A stretch of DNA of 64,000 bases, taken from Pseudomonas atagonensis (GTDB lineage Bacteria > Pseudomonadota > Gammaproteobacteria > Pseudomonadales > Pseudomonadaceae). Below are positions 34,740-41,999 of this stretch, one piece after another. A program made the translations under genes and the position numbers. The notes below the pieces were generated by a model. It was not told the origin of the DNA and ran no database searches. It worked only from the letters and a program-made list of their open reading frames with translations. Numbering within the stretch: the first letter of the stretch is position 1; each line of letters opens with the position of its first letter. The stretch lies in the NCBI RefSeq assembly GCF_011369485.1, contig NZ_VXCA01000025.1, positions 496,001 to 560,000 on the forward strand, read 5' to 3'.

Positions 34740-35539
34740 GTCGTCTACCTCGCGCGCCCTCGGAGGCGGTGATTGAAGTCCGTGGCCTGTGCAATCGCTT
34801 TGGCAGCCAGAGCGTGCACGAGAATCTGGATCTGGATTTGTACAAAGGCGAGATTCTCGCCGTGGTCGGGGGCTCCGGCAGCGGCAAGTCGGTGTTGCTG
34901 CGCAGCATCGTCGGCCTGCGCCGTCCCAGTGAGGGCGTGGTCAAAGTCTTCGGGCAGAACCTGCCGAGCCTGTCCGAGCACGAGCGTTCGCTGGTCGAAC
35001 GGCGCTTCGGCGTGCTGTTCCAGAAAGGCGCGTTGTTCTCTTCGCTGACCGTCACCGAGAACGTCGCCCTGCCCCTCATCGAACACGCCGGCCTTAGCCG
35101 CGAGGACGCCGAACACCTGGCGGCAGTCAAACTGGCGCTGGCCGGGCTGCCGCTGTCGGCGGCGGACAAGTACCCGGCCTCGCTGTCCGGCGGCATGATC
35201 AAGCGTGCGGCGTTGGCGCGGGCGCTGGCGCTGGATCCGGACATTCTGTTTCTCGATGAGCCCACCGCCGGCCTCGATCCGATTGGCGCGGCGCAGTTCG
35301 ACCAACTGATCCTGACCCTGCGCGATGCCTTGGGCCTGAGCGTGTTTCTGGTCACCCACGACCTCGACACGCTCTACACCATCACCGACCGCGTGGCGGT
35401 GCTGGCGCAGAAAAAAGTGCTGGTCGCCGGCCCCATCGACGTCGTTTCGGAAACGGATGACGCGTGGATTCACGAATACTTCCACGGTCCGCGCGGCCGC
35501 TCGGCGCTGGACGCCGCCAAATTGCTCAACGAGGTCTGA
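34736..35539 (+). CDS. MCE-system ABC ATPase, MlaF family
   Basis: Cytoplasmic ATPase of 267 residues that powers the MlaE-type permease. Walker A is GGSGSGKS (45-52), the signature is LSGGMIKRA (from 150), Walker B is ILFLDEP (170-176), and the H-loop is in VFLVTHDLDTL. It overlaps the permease gene by 4 nt and is followed 1 nt later by the MCE gene, so it is tightly coupled. Confidence 0.96.
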   Translation: MSRLPRAPSEAVIEVRGLCNRFGSQSVHENLDLDLYKGEILAVVGGSGSGKSVLLRSIVGLRRPSEGVVKVFGQNLPSLSEHERSLVERRFGVLFQKGALFSSLTVTENVALPLIEHAGLSREDAEHLAAVKLALAGLPLSAADKYPASLSGGMIKRAALARALALDPDILFLDEPTAGLDPIGAAQFDQLILTLRDALGLSVFLVTHDLDTLYTITDRVAVLAQKKVLVAGPIDVVSETDDAWIHEYFHGPRGRSALDAAKLLNEV

Positions 35540-35540
35540 C

Positions 35541-36479
35541 ATGGAAACCCGAGCCCATCATGTGTTGATCGGCCTGTTCTCAGTGATTGTCGTGGCAGGC
35601 GCCCTGCTCTTCGGCCTGTGGCTGGCCAAGTCGAGCGTCGACACCGAGTTCAAGGATTACGAAATCGTCTTCAACGAGGCGGTCAGTGGTCTGTCCAAGG
35701 GCAGCCCGGTGCAGTACAGCGGCATCAAGGTCGGCGACGTGGTCAGTCTGCGCCTCGACCCTAAAGATCCCCGCCGGGTGCTGGCGCGAATTCGGCTGGG
35801 TGGCGACACGCCGGTCAAGGAAGACACCCAGGCCAAACTGGCGCTGGCCGGGATCACCGGAACGTCGATCATCCAGCTCAGCGGCGGCACGCCTGACAGC
35901 CCGCAACTCAAAGGGCACGACGGCAAGCTGCCGATCATCGTCGCCTCGCCCTCGCCCATTTCGCGGCTGCTCAATGACAGCAACGACTTGATGAGCGGGA
36001 TCAGCTCTTTGCTGGGCAACGCCAATCAGATGTTCTCCGCCGAAAACGTCGAACGTGTAAGCAAGACCCTCGCTCACCTGGAACAAACTACCGGTACCAT
36101 CAACGATCAACGCGGCGACATCAAGCAAGCCATGCAGCAACTGGCGAGTGTCGGCAAACAGGCCGGGAGTATGCTCGAACAGACCTCGGCATTGATGCGT
36201 AATGCCAACGGCCTGCTCAACGATCAGGGCAAACAAGCGCTGGGCAGCGCCGGGCAGGCGATGAAGTCGCTGGAACAGAGCAGCGCCACGATCAATGCCT
36301 TGCTGAGCAAGAATCAGAATTCCCTCGACAACGGCATGCAGGGTCTCAACGGTCTGGCCCCGGCGATTCGCGAATTGCGCGAAACCCTGACCTCGTTGCG
36401 CGCCATTTCCCAACGTCTGGAGGCCAACCCCAGCGGTTACCTGCTGGGCAGTGACAAGAACAAGGAGTTCACGCCATGA
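35541..36479 (+). CDS. MCE-domain substrate-binding protein (MlaD-like)
   Basis: A 312-residue protein anchored in the inner membrane by residues 8-29. The MCE domain (about 38-115) contains GLSKGSPVQYSGIKVGDV. A long helical C-terminal region (about 150-300) of repeated Gln/Asn/Ser-rich heptads could form the hydrophobic channel or needle seen in longer MCE proteins. It overlaps the lipoprotein gene by 4 nt. In this family a single MCE domain forms a homohexameric ring. Confidence 0.94.
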   Translation: METRAHHVLIGLFSVIVVAGALLFGLWLAKSSVDTEFKDYEIVFNEAVSGLSKGSPVQYSGIKVGDVVSLRLDPKDPRRVLARIRLGGDTPVKEDTQAKLALAGITGTSIIQLSGGTPDSPQLKGHDGKLPIIVASPSPISRLLNDSNDLMSGISSLLGNANQMFSAENVERVSKTLAHLEQTTGTINDQRGDIKQAMQQLASVGKQAGSMLEQTSALMRNANGLLNDQGKQALGSAGQAMKSLEQSSATINALLSKNQNSLDNGMQGLNGLAPAIRELRETLTSLRAISQRLEANPSGYLLGSDKNKEFTP

Positions 36480-37099
36480 AGCTGACTCGCCTCGCCCTCC
36501 TCGCCGGTTTTGTGTTGATCAGTTCGTGTTCGATTCTGCCCAAGTCGGAACCGGCCGATGTCTATCGTCTGCCGATCACTCAGGCGCCTGCCTCGGCCGG
36601 CTCGGCGGCGGCTCAGCACTGGTCGCTGCGGTTGAATAAATTACAGGCCAGTGAAGCGTTGAACCGGCCGAATATCGCTGTCATTCCGCAAGGCGATGTG
36701 ATCAGCAGCTACAAGGCCTCACGCTGGAGCGATCCGGCGCCGGTGCTGCTGCGCAACCGCTTGCTCGACGGCTTTGCCCGGGACGGTCGAGTGACGCTGC
36801 TGAGTACCGATGACAGCAACTTTGCCGCGGATCTTGAGCTGGGCGGGAATTTGCAGGCGTTTCAGACGGAGTATCAGGGCACGCAGGCCAGTGTCGTGGT
36901 GCGACTGGACGCGTTGATTGTGCGCGGCTACGACCAGCGGATTCTCGCCAGTCGACGCTTTGAAGAGCGTCAGCCGTTAAGCGATGTGCAGGTTCCGGCG
37001 GTGGTTGCAGGATTTGGTCAGGCCAGTGATCGGCTGACTGCGAAAGTTGTCGCATGGGCCGTCGATCAAGGCCAGAAACTCGCGCCACAGAACCCCTGA
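36476..37099 (+). CDS. ABC-type transport auxiliary lipoprotein (PqiC-like)
   Basis: A 207-residue outer-membrane lipoprotein. The lipobox LISSC places the lipidated Cys at residue 18. The ABC_trans_aux domain follows (VYRLPI, LNRPNIAVIPQGDVISSYKASRWSDP). In related Pqi/Let systems this subunit docks the MCE tunnel at the outer membrane. It is the last gene of the operon and is followed by a REP element rather than a clear terminator. Confidence 0.92.
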   Translation: MKLTRLALLAGFVLISSCSILPKSEPADVYRLPITQAPASAGSAAAQHWSLRLNKLQASEALNRPNIAVIPQGDVISSYKASRWSDPAPVLLRNRLLDGFARDGRVTLLSTDDSNFAADLELGGNLQAFQTEYQGTQASVVVRLDALIVRGYDQRILASRRFEERQPLSDVQVPAVVAGFGQASDRLTAKVVAWAVDQGQKLAPQNP

Positions 37100-37113
37100 T
37101 TCACCACAATCCC

Positions 37114-37203
37114 TGTAGTAGTGAGCCTGCTCGCGATAGCTGGGTGACAGTCACCGATGATAGTGGCTGATAGACCGCTATCGCGAGCAGGCTCACTCCT
37201 ACA
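37114..37203. repeat. REPIN, GTAGGAGTGAGCCTGC class
   Basis: TGTAGTAGTGAGCCTGCTCG..CGATAGC inverted against GCTATCGCGAGCAGGCTCAC..CTACA, between the convergent MCE lipoprotein gene and the SpmAB-like gene. Confidence 0.92.
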
Positions 37204-37217
37204 GCTTGATTTTGTGT

Positions 37218-38447
37218 TTAGCCGAAGAACCAGTAACACACGCCGATAGCACCCAAGACCCCGGCCAGTTCCGCCAACAGCGCACAGCCCACGGCATGCC
37301 GGGCGCGCTGAATGCCCACCGCGCCAAAATACACCGCGAGCACATAGAACGTCGTCTCGGTACTGCCTTGCACCGTCGCCGCGACCAGCGCCGGGAAGCT
37401 GTCGACGCCTGAGGTCTTCATGGTTTCAATCAACATCGCCCGCGCTGCGCTGCCGGAGAACGGTTTGACCATCGCCGTCGGCAACGCGTCGACGAACCGC
37501 GTGTCCCAACCTGCCCACTCGACCAGGTGACGAATGCCGTCCAGACCGAAGTCCAGTGCCCCTGAGGCGCGCAGCACGCCGACCGCACACAGCATCGCCA
37601 CCAGGTACGGCAGCAGGTTTTTCGCCACATCGAAGCCTTCCTTGGCGCCTTCGACGAACGCTTCGTACACTTTTACCTTGCGTAGCGCGCCGATGATCAG
37701 AAACAGCATGATCAAGCCGAACAGCGTGAGATTGCCGAGGATCGACGATAATCCCGCCAGCGCGGTGGCCGACAGCGTGCCCAGCAACGCCATGAAAGCG
37801 CCGAGGGCGAGGGCGCCGGGAATCAGATACGCCAGCACCACCGGATCCCAGATGCGCAGGCGCTGCATGAACGCCACCGAGAGGAAGCCGACGATGGTCG
37901 AGCAACTGGTCGCCAGCAGAATCGGCAGGAACACCAGCGTCGGGTCCGGCGCGCCTTGCTGGGCGCGGTACATGAAGATCGTCACCGGCAGCAGGGTCAG
38001 CGACGAGGCGTTGAGCACCAGGAAAAGGATTTGTGCGTTGCTGGCGACCGTGGCGCTGGGGTTGAGCTCCTGCAGCGCTTTCATGGCTTTCAGGCCGATG
38101 GGCGTGGCGGCGTTGTCCAGGCCGAGGCCGTTGGCGGCGAAGTTCAGGGTGATCAGGCCGAGGGCAGGGTGACCGGGCGGGACTTCCGGCATCAGCCGCA
38201 GGAACAGCGGGCCGAGTACCTTGGCCAGCCATTCGACAATGCCGGCCTTCTCGGCAATGCGCAGGAAGCCCAGCCACAGGGTGAGGGTGCCGAACAACAG
38301 CACCATGACTTCGACCGAGAGCTTGGCCATGGCAAAAATGCTTTCCACCATCGCCGCGAAAATCCCGGCGTTGCCACCGATCAGCCACTGCGCCAGCGCC
38401 GACACGGCTGCCACGATGAAGAAGCCAAGCCACAGGCCATTAAGCAT
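37218..38447 (-). CDS. SpmA/SpmB-like nucleoside-recognition (Gate) membrane protein
   Basis: A 409-residue protein with about 9-10 membrane segments and two Gate-type halves, comparable to a fusion of SpmA (MLNGLWLGFFIVAAVSAL) and SpmB (PFSGSAARAMLIETM). LNFAANGLGLDNAATPIGLKA is characteristic of the family. Despite the name there is no sporulation in Pseudomonas; the transported compound is unknown. It converges with the MCE operon. Confidence 0.88.
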   Translation of the reverse strand: MLNGLWLGFFIVAAVSALAQWLIGGNAGIFAAMVESIFAMAKLSVEVMVLLFGTLTLWLGFLRIAEKAGIVEWLAKVLGPLFLRLMPEVPPGHPALGLITLNFAANGLGLDNAATPIGLKAMKALQELNPSATVASNAQILFLVLNASSLTLLPVTIFMYRAQQGAPDPTLVFLPILLATSCSTIVGFLSVAFMQRLRIWDPVVLAYLIPGALALGAFMALLGTLSATALAGLSSILGNLTLFGLIMLFLIIGALRKVKVYEAFVEGAKEGFDVAKNLLPYLVAMLCAVGVLRASGALDFGLDGIRHLVEWAGWDTRFVDALPTAMVKPFSGSAARAMLIETMKTSGVDSFPALVAATVQGSTETTFYVLAVYFGAVGIQRARHAVGCALLAELAGVLGAIGVCYWFFG

Positions 38448-38501
38448 CAGTCAAATCCCCCGGAAGATGCGGCGAATGATAGCGGGGTCGCCAGAAACGA
38501 C

Positions 38502-38525
38502 AAACCCCGGATTTCTCCGGGGTTT
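38502..38525 (-). terminator. Intrinsic terminator after gltP
   Basis: Stem AAACCCCGG/CCGGGGTTT with a 6-nt loop, 25 nt after the gltP stop. A T-rich tail (GTTTGTCGTTT) follows on the minus strand. Confidence 0.75.
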
Positions 38526-38549
38526 ATCAGGGTGCCTTGCGGGCGGGGA

Positions 38550-39881
38550 TCAGTTGTTGGAAACGTCACCGGCCGGCAGTTTTTCCTTGCTGCGCCAGTG
38601 CGGCAGTGAGTTCCAGTAGCGCTGGCCCTTGGCGTCGTCGTACATGCCTTCCCAGCGCGCGATAACCAGCACTGCCAGAGCGTTGCCGATCACGTTCAGC
38701 GCGGTACGCGCCATGTCCATGACGCGGTCGACACCGGCGATGAAGGCCAGGCCTTCCAGCGGAATGCCGACGCTGCCCAGAGTGGCCAGCAGCACCACGA
38801 AGGACACGCCCGGTACGCCGGCGATGCCTTTGGAGGTGACCATCAGGGTCAGCACCAGCAGCAGTTGCTGGCTGATCGACAGGTCGATGCCGTACAGCTG
38901 AGCGATGAAGATGGCGGCGATGGACTGGTACAGGGTCGAACCGTCGAGGTTGAACGAGTAACCGGTCGGCACCACGAAGCTGCAGATGGCTTTCGGTGCG
39001 CCGTAGGCTTCCATCTTCTCGATCACGCGCGGCAGCACGGTTTCGGACGAGGCGGTGGAGTAGGCCAGTACCAGCTCATCCTTGAAGATGCGCATCAGTT
39101 TGAACACCGAGAAGCCGAACATCTTGGCGATCAGACCCAGTACCACGAAGGCGAAGAAGGCGATGGCGAAGTAAACCAGGATCACCAGTTTTGCCAGCGG
39201 CAGCAGGGAAGCGAAGCCGAAGTTGGCGACGGTCACCGCGATCAGGGCGAATACACCGATAGGGGCGTAGTTCATGATCATGTGGGTGACTTTGAACATG
39301 CTTTCCGAGACGCCCTGGAACATCTTCACCAGCGGCTCGCGCAGGTCCGACTGCAGGCTCGACAGACCGAGGCCGAACAGCACGGAGAAGAAGATGATCG
39401 GCAGCATTTCGCCGCGAGCCATGGCCGCGAAGATGTTCGACGGGATCAGGTTGAGGATGGTCTCGATGAACGCGTGTTCATGCTGCACTTCGGCGGCGGT
39501 CGCCTGGTACTTGGAGATGTCCACGGTGCCCAGGGTGCTCATGTCGATGCCGGCACCCGGGTGGAACAGGTTGGCCAGCAGCAGGCCGACGACGATGGCG
39601 ATGGTGGTGACGATTTCGAAATAGATGATCGTCTTCAGGCCGATACGCCCCAGCTTCTTGGCGTCGCCCACGCCGGCAATGCCGACGATCAGGGAAGAGA
39701 TGACGATCGGGATCACGATCATTTTGATCAGACGGATAAAGATATCGCCTGCCGGTTGCAGGACGTTGCTGATCCACCAGGCCTTCTCGGCACTGAAATG
39801 GTTGAGCAACGCACCAATTGCAATCCCCAATACCAGACCGATGAGGATCTGCCAGGCGAGGCTAAGCTTTGCCTTCTTCAT
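38550..39881 (-). CDS. gltP: Glutamate/dicarboxylate:cation symporter
   Basis: A 443-residue DAACS-family symporter for glutamate or aspartate with H+ or Na+. The family shows in the serine-rich hairpin before STASSETVLPRV, the substrate-site PTGYSFNLDGSTLY, and GVPGVSFVVLLATL. The ATG at 39881 was chosen because MKKAKLSLAWQI is the natural N-terminus. The leader, from about 130 nt upstream, contains a terminator nested in a longer stem, suggesting attenuation. Position next to ivy and algB fits PA5479. Confidence 0.94.
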   Translation of the reverse strand: MKKAKLSLAWQILIGLVLGIAIGALLNHFSAEKAWWISNVLQPAGDIFIRLIKMIVIPIVISSLIVGIAGVGDAKKLGRIGLKTIIYFEIVTTIAIVVGLLLANLFHPGAGIDMSTLGTVDISKYQATAAEVQHEHAFIETILNLIPSNIFAAMARGEMLPIIFFSVLFGLGLSSLQSDLREPLVKMFQGVSESMFKVTHMIMNYAPIGVFALIAVTVANFGFASLLPLAKLVILVYFAIAFFAFVVLGLIAKMFGFSVFKLMRIFKDELVLAYSTASSETVLPRVIEKMEAYGAPKAICSFVVPTGYSFNLDGSTLYQSIAAIFIAQLYGIDLSISQQLLLVLTLMVTSKGIAGVPGVSFVVLLATLGSVGIPLEGLAFIAGVDRVMDMARTALNVIGNALAVLVIARWEGMYDDAKGQRYWNSLPHWRSKEKLPAGDVSNN

Positions 39882-39988
39882 TATCTTTACCCTTACTTGC
39901 GTTTGACTCAGGCACATGCAGGAACTGGAACGCTCTTTAGCGGAAAAGTTTGTGCATCTGCCTCCGTATAAGGTGCCCCGAAGCGCGT

Positions 39989-40062
39989 GTTTACGGCTCT
40001 CCGGCAGGCGAAAAAAGGCGCAACTATTCCGATGCAAGGTTGCGCCGTCTAATGCCGTAAAC
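39989..40062 (-). promoter_or_regulatory. Nested stem with embedded terminator in the gltP leader
   Basis: Read on the minus strand: GTTTACGGC (40062-40054), then an 8-bp terminator stem GGCGCAAC/GTTGCGCC (40046-40039 with 40024-40017), then TTTTTT (40016-40011), then GCCGTAAAC (39997-39989) closing the outer 9-bp stem. Both stems are perfect. The U-run ends 130 nt before the gltP ATG. This arrangement suggests a transcription attenuator or an sRNA end. Confidence 0.55.
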
Positions 40063-40071
40063 GCCTACCCT

Positions 40072-40086
40072 ATGCCGAATCGGCAT
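40072..40086. promoter_or_regulatory. 15-bp perfect dyad upstream of gltP
   Basis: ATGCCGA-a-TCGGCAT. It could be a regulator site for gltP. On the plus strand it is followed by GAGCTTTTTT, so it could also end a plus-strand transcript. It is not the TTCGG-N4-CCGAA arrangement reported for AauR. Confidence 0.45.
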
Positions 40087-40328
40087 GAGCTTTTTTAATT
40101 GAAACTGGCGTCCCAACCGGTTCGATTGCGACATTTCAGCCGGCATAAGTGCCGTGAACCGGCCATTACAGCGTAGGTTGGTTATTTTTTGAACGAAAAA
40201 AATCGACGTAAATTTGAGGAAAAAGCCTACGCAGGAAGACTAGAAGTCCTACTGTTTAAAAGGTCTCTTTCTCGATATACGGTCGCCCGGAAACACCGCG
40301 AAATGTTTTCGCGCGCAGTGTGAGCGAT

Positions 40329-40530
40329 AAAAAGAGGAGCGGAGCGCTCTGGATCAATGTTTTGACGTTGAGCAAAGCTCAGCGCAAGTCCGTCGAACCG
40401 CTGAGGGTCGGCGAACCTGCGACGCAGCTTTTACCCTGACCCGGCCCTTTCGCAGGCACTCCCTGTACCCGTAGGTCACTCCGACCCTGCAACAGTCAGA
40501 ACATCCCGGCCCCCTGGTCATGCGCCGGCC
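40329..40530 (-). ncRNA. Candidate structured small RNA between ivy and gltP
   Basis: I see no protein gene here, but several complementary pairs: CTCAGCG/CGCTGAG (40378-40384 with 40399-40405), AGGGTCGG/CCGACCCT (40404-40411 with 40481-40488), an enclosed CCTGCG/CGCAGG (40416-40421 with 40451-40456), and CCGGC/GCCGG (40507-40511 with 40524-40528). On the minus strand these are followed by a terminator-like stem (40336-40341 with 40345-40350) and UUUUU at 40333-40329. The ivy terminator lies just upstream, so this would be a separate transcript. The 5' end is a guess and no clear promoter was found. Confidence 0.4.
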
Positions 40531-40550
40531 TTCCTCGGGTGGGCGCAATA

Positions 40551-40573
40551 AAGAGCAGCGGGGGGCTGCTCTT
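40551..40573 (-). terminator. Intrinsic terminator after ivy
   Basis: Stem AAGAGCAGC/GCTGCTCTT (9 bp) with a 5-nt loop, followed on the minus strand by TTTATTG. It lies 9 nt after the ivy stop. Confidence 0.85.
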
Positions 40574-40582
40574 ATGTTCGAA

Positions 40583-41047
40583 TCAATACCAATTCGGATC
40601 TTTCTTCAGGGTTTCCATCAGAAGATCCTGCATGCCCTGATCGGGTTTGCCGAGGAAGCGGTACGTGGCATGTCGCGTCGGCGACTTGTCGGCCGGCAGT
40701 CCTTCGGGCACATCGACGAGCATGGCGTAAGCGTCTTTCTTGTCGAAACTGAACGCGACGATCAAGCGGTGATTGAGGCACTTGTCCTGCGACTCGCAGA
40801 GCGGTCCCACCAGATACTTGTCGCCATCTTCGGTCACGGCATTCATCTGTTGGTCAGGCGTCCCGGAGAGGTTCATCACCCATTCCGGCAAGCGTTCTTC
40901 CTTCTTCACCACGCCTTCCCAGGTTTCCCTGTACTGCGGGTCGGAACTCAACAGTTCGTTGACCCGCGTCTGGCCGTCATTGGCCGCTATCGCCATGGCA
41001 CTACCGCCCAGAAGCAGGGCGGCTGCCAGTGTCTTTAAAGCACTCAT
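40583..41047 (-). CDS. Ivy-family periplasmic lysozyme inhibitor
   Basis: A 154-residue exported protein. The signal peptide is 1-22 (ends AIAA). The Ivy fold is recognised from LPEWVMNLSG, DKYLVGPLCESQDKC, LIVAFSFDKKDAYAMLV and the C-terminal YRFLGKPD..KKDPNWY. The inhibitory loop between Cys84 and Cys90 (CESQDKC) lacks the His of the E. coli CKPHDC loop, like the second Pseudomonas paralogue (Ivyp2, PA5481, as I recall). It follows the DUF1328 gene by 2 nt and ends in a strong terminator. Confidence 0.87.
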   Translation of the reverse strand: MSALKTLAAALLLGGSAMAIAANDGQTRVNELLSSDPQYRETWEGVVKKEERLPEWVMNLSGTPDQQMNAVTEDGDKYLVGPLCESQDKCLNHRLIVAFSFDKKDAYAMLVDVPEGLPADKSPTRHATYRFLGKPDQGMQDLLMETLKKDPNWY

Positions 41048-41049
41048 CG

Positions 41050-41214
41050 TTAACCTCGGCCGCGACGGCCAAAGAAGAAGGATGCGATGAACATCACCAG
41101 GAACACGACAAAGAGAATCTTGGCGATACCCGTGGCGGTGCCCGCGATACCACCGAAGCCCAGTACTGCAGCGATGATGGCAATGATCAAGAATGTAATT
41201 GCCCAGCTCAACAT
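41050..41214 (-). CDS. DUF1328 small membrane protein (54 aa)
   Basis: Begins MLSWAITFLIIAIIAAVLGF and ends FFFGRRGRG. It has two hydrophobic helices (about 3-22 and 30-47) with a Gly-rich turn (GGIAGTATG) and a basic C-terminus, the standard DUF1328/YtjA pattern. AAGGAG lies 8 nt upstream. It is two nucleotides upstream of the ivy gene and so surely shares its mRNA. Function unknown; related small proteins are often stress-induced. Confidence 0.88.
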   Translation of the reverse strand: MLSWAITFLIIAIIAAVLGFGGIAGTATGIAKILFVVFLVMFIASFFFGRRGRG

Positions 41215-41287
41215 GGTGATTCTCCTTACTTCTCTATTTAGGGGTGTTGCGTGTTCCGGCGCATCGCGCCCGAATCCGTTAAATCCA

Positions 41288-41572
41288 TCAGAAGACCCAG
41301 CGCTCTTCCCGTGGCATTTCGTCCAGAGGTTGCGCCTGATCGACGTCCATCATGCGCATCGAGGCGCTTTCCGCCTGGCTGCTGCTGACGGCGCTGAAGT
41401 GCTTCTGCGTGCTGTGCTGGATCGAGATCAGCGGCTCAGGCTTCTGGCTGTTTTCCCAGCTCAGGTATTGCTGGCACACGATCAGGGTGATCAACAGCGC
41501 CAGTACGCCAAACAGACCTTGCTGAAGGTGCATTGGCGAGATACGCATTTGGGCGGCACTTGGGCGAGTCAT
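41288..41572 (-). CDS. Small single-pass membrane protein, unknown function (94 aa)
   Basis: One hydrophobic helix at about 18-38 (LFGVLALLITLIVCQQYL), a polar Ser/Gln-rich C-terminal part and no known motif. GAGGAA lies 8 nt before the ATG. It is 73 nt upstream of the DUF1328 gene in the same direction and may lead a three-gene unit with DUF1328 and ivy. I do not recognise a family. Confidence 0.7.
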   Translation of the reverse strand: MTRPSAAQMRISPMHLQQGLFGVLALLITLIVCQQYLSWENSQKPEPLISIQHSTQKHFSAVSSSQAESASMRMMDVDQAQPLDEMPREERWVF

Positions 41573-41999
41573 CCTGGGTTCCTCACTCTTATTCGGTTGG
41601 GGCAGTGCTGATCTGCCCGGGCTGAATGAGGTATTGCAGCCTGCATGCCAGTTTTTTATTTAAAAAATATCTATATAAATCAATGGCTTATAAGTGATGT
41701 AAAAATTGATCGCGACGCATCCTGCACGATGGGTCCATCGTGGTCGTGCGGATTGCACGATTATTTCGTAGGAGAATTCATTCTTAGGGAATTGAGAGCA
41801 GGGCGCGGATGTCAGAAAAGTAAGTGGGGAAACGCCCGCAAATCGTCAATTGTTTAAAAAATCAACAAAATCAACGGATTAGCCGTAAAGGCAGGAGAGA
41901 GCTACCCTCCTATGGCTGGCATCGTTCAGAATCAACCATGCAACTTGCCCGATTTTTCCGGGACTAACCCAAGACCAATCTTTATGGAGCGTAGGAAAA
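41573..41999. promoter_or_regulatory. 427-bp algB upstream region
   Basis: AT-rich and gene-free; a 70-codon frame at 41645-41857 has unlikely composition and no ribosome site. It contains the CACGA dyad cluster (listed separately) and an AGGAG..CTCCT hairpin around 41893-41911. No sigma-22 GAACTT-N16-TCTGA promoter was found for algB. Confidence 0.5.
41724..41760. promoter_or_regulatory. Cluster of four CACGA half-sites upstream of algB
   Basis: A perfect 18-bp dyad CACGATGG-gt-CCATCGTG (41725-41742) is followed at once by a second dyad TCGTGC-ggatt-GCACGA (41744-41760). All four arms share CACGA/TCGTG. This looks like a cooperative operator for an unknown regulator, about 240 bp before algB. 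Confidence 0.55.

Noticed and set aside
40021..40060. Sigma-54 promoter for gltP
   Set aside because: The best GG/GC pair on the gltP strand is one base off the required 10-bp spacing.
41645..41857. A 70-codon frame upstream of algB
   Set aside because: No ribosome site, AT-rich odd composition, and it runs through the CACGA dyad cluster.
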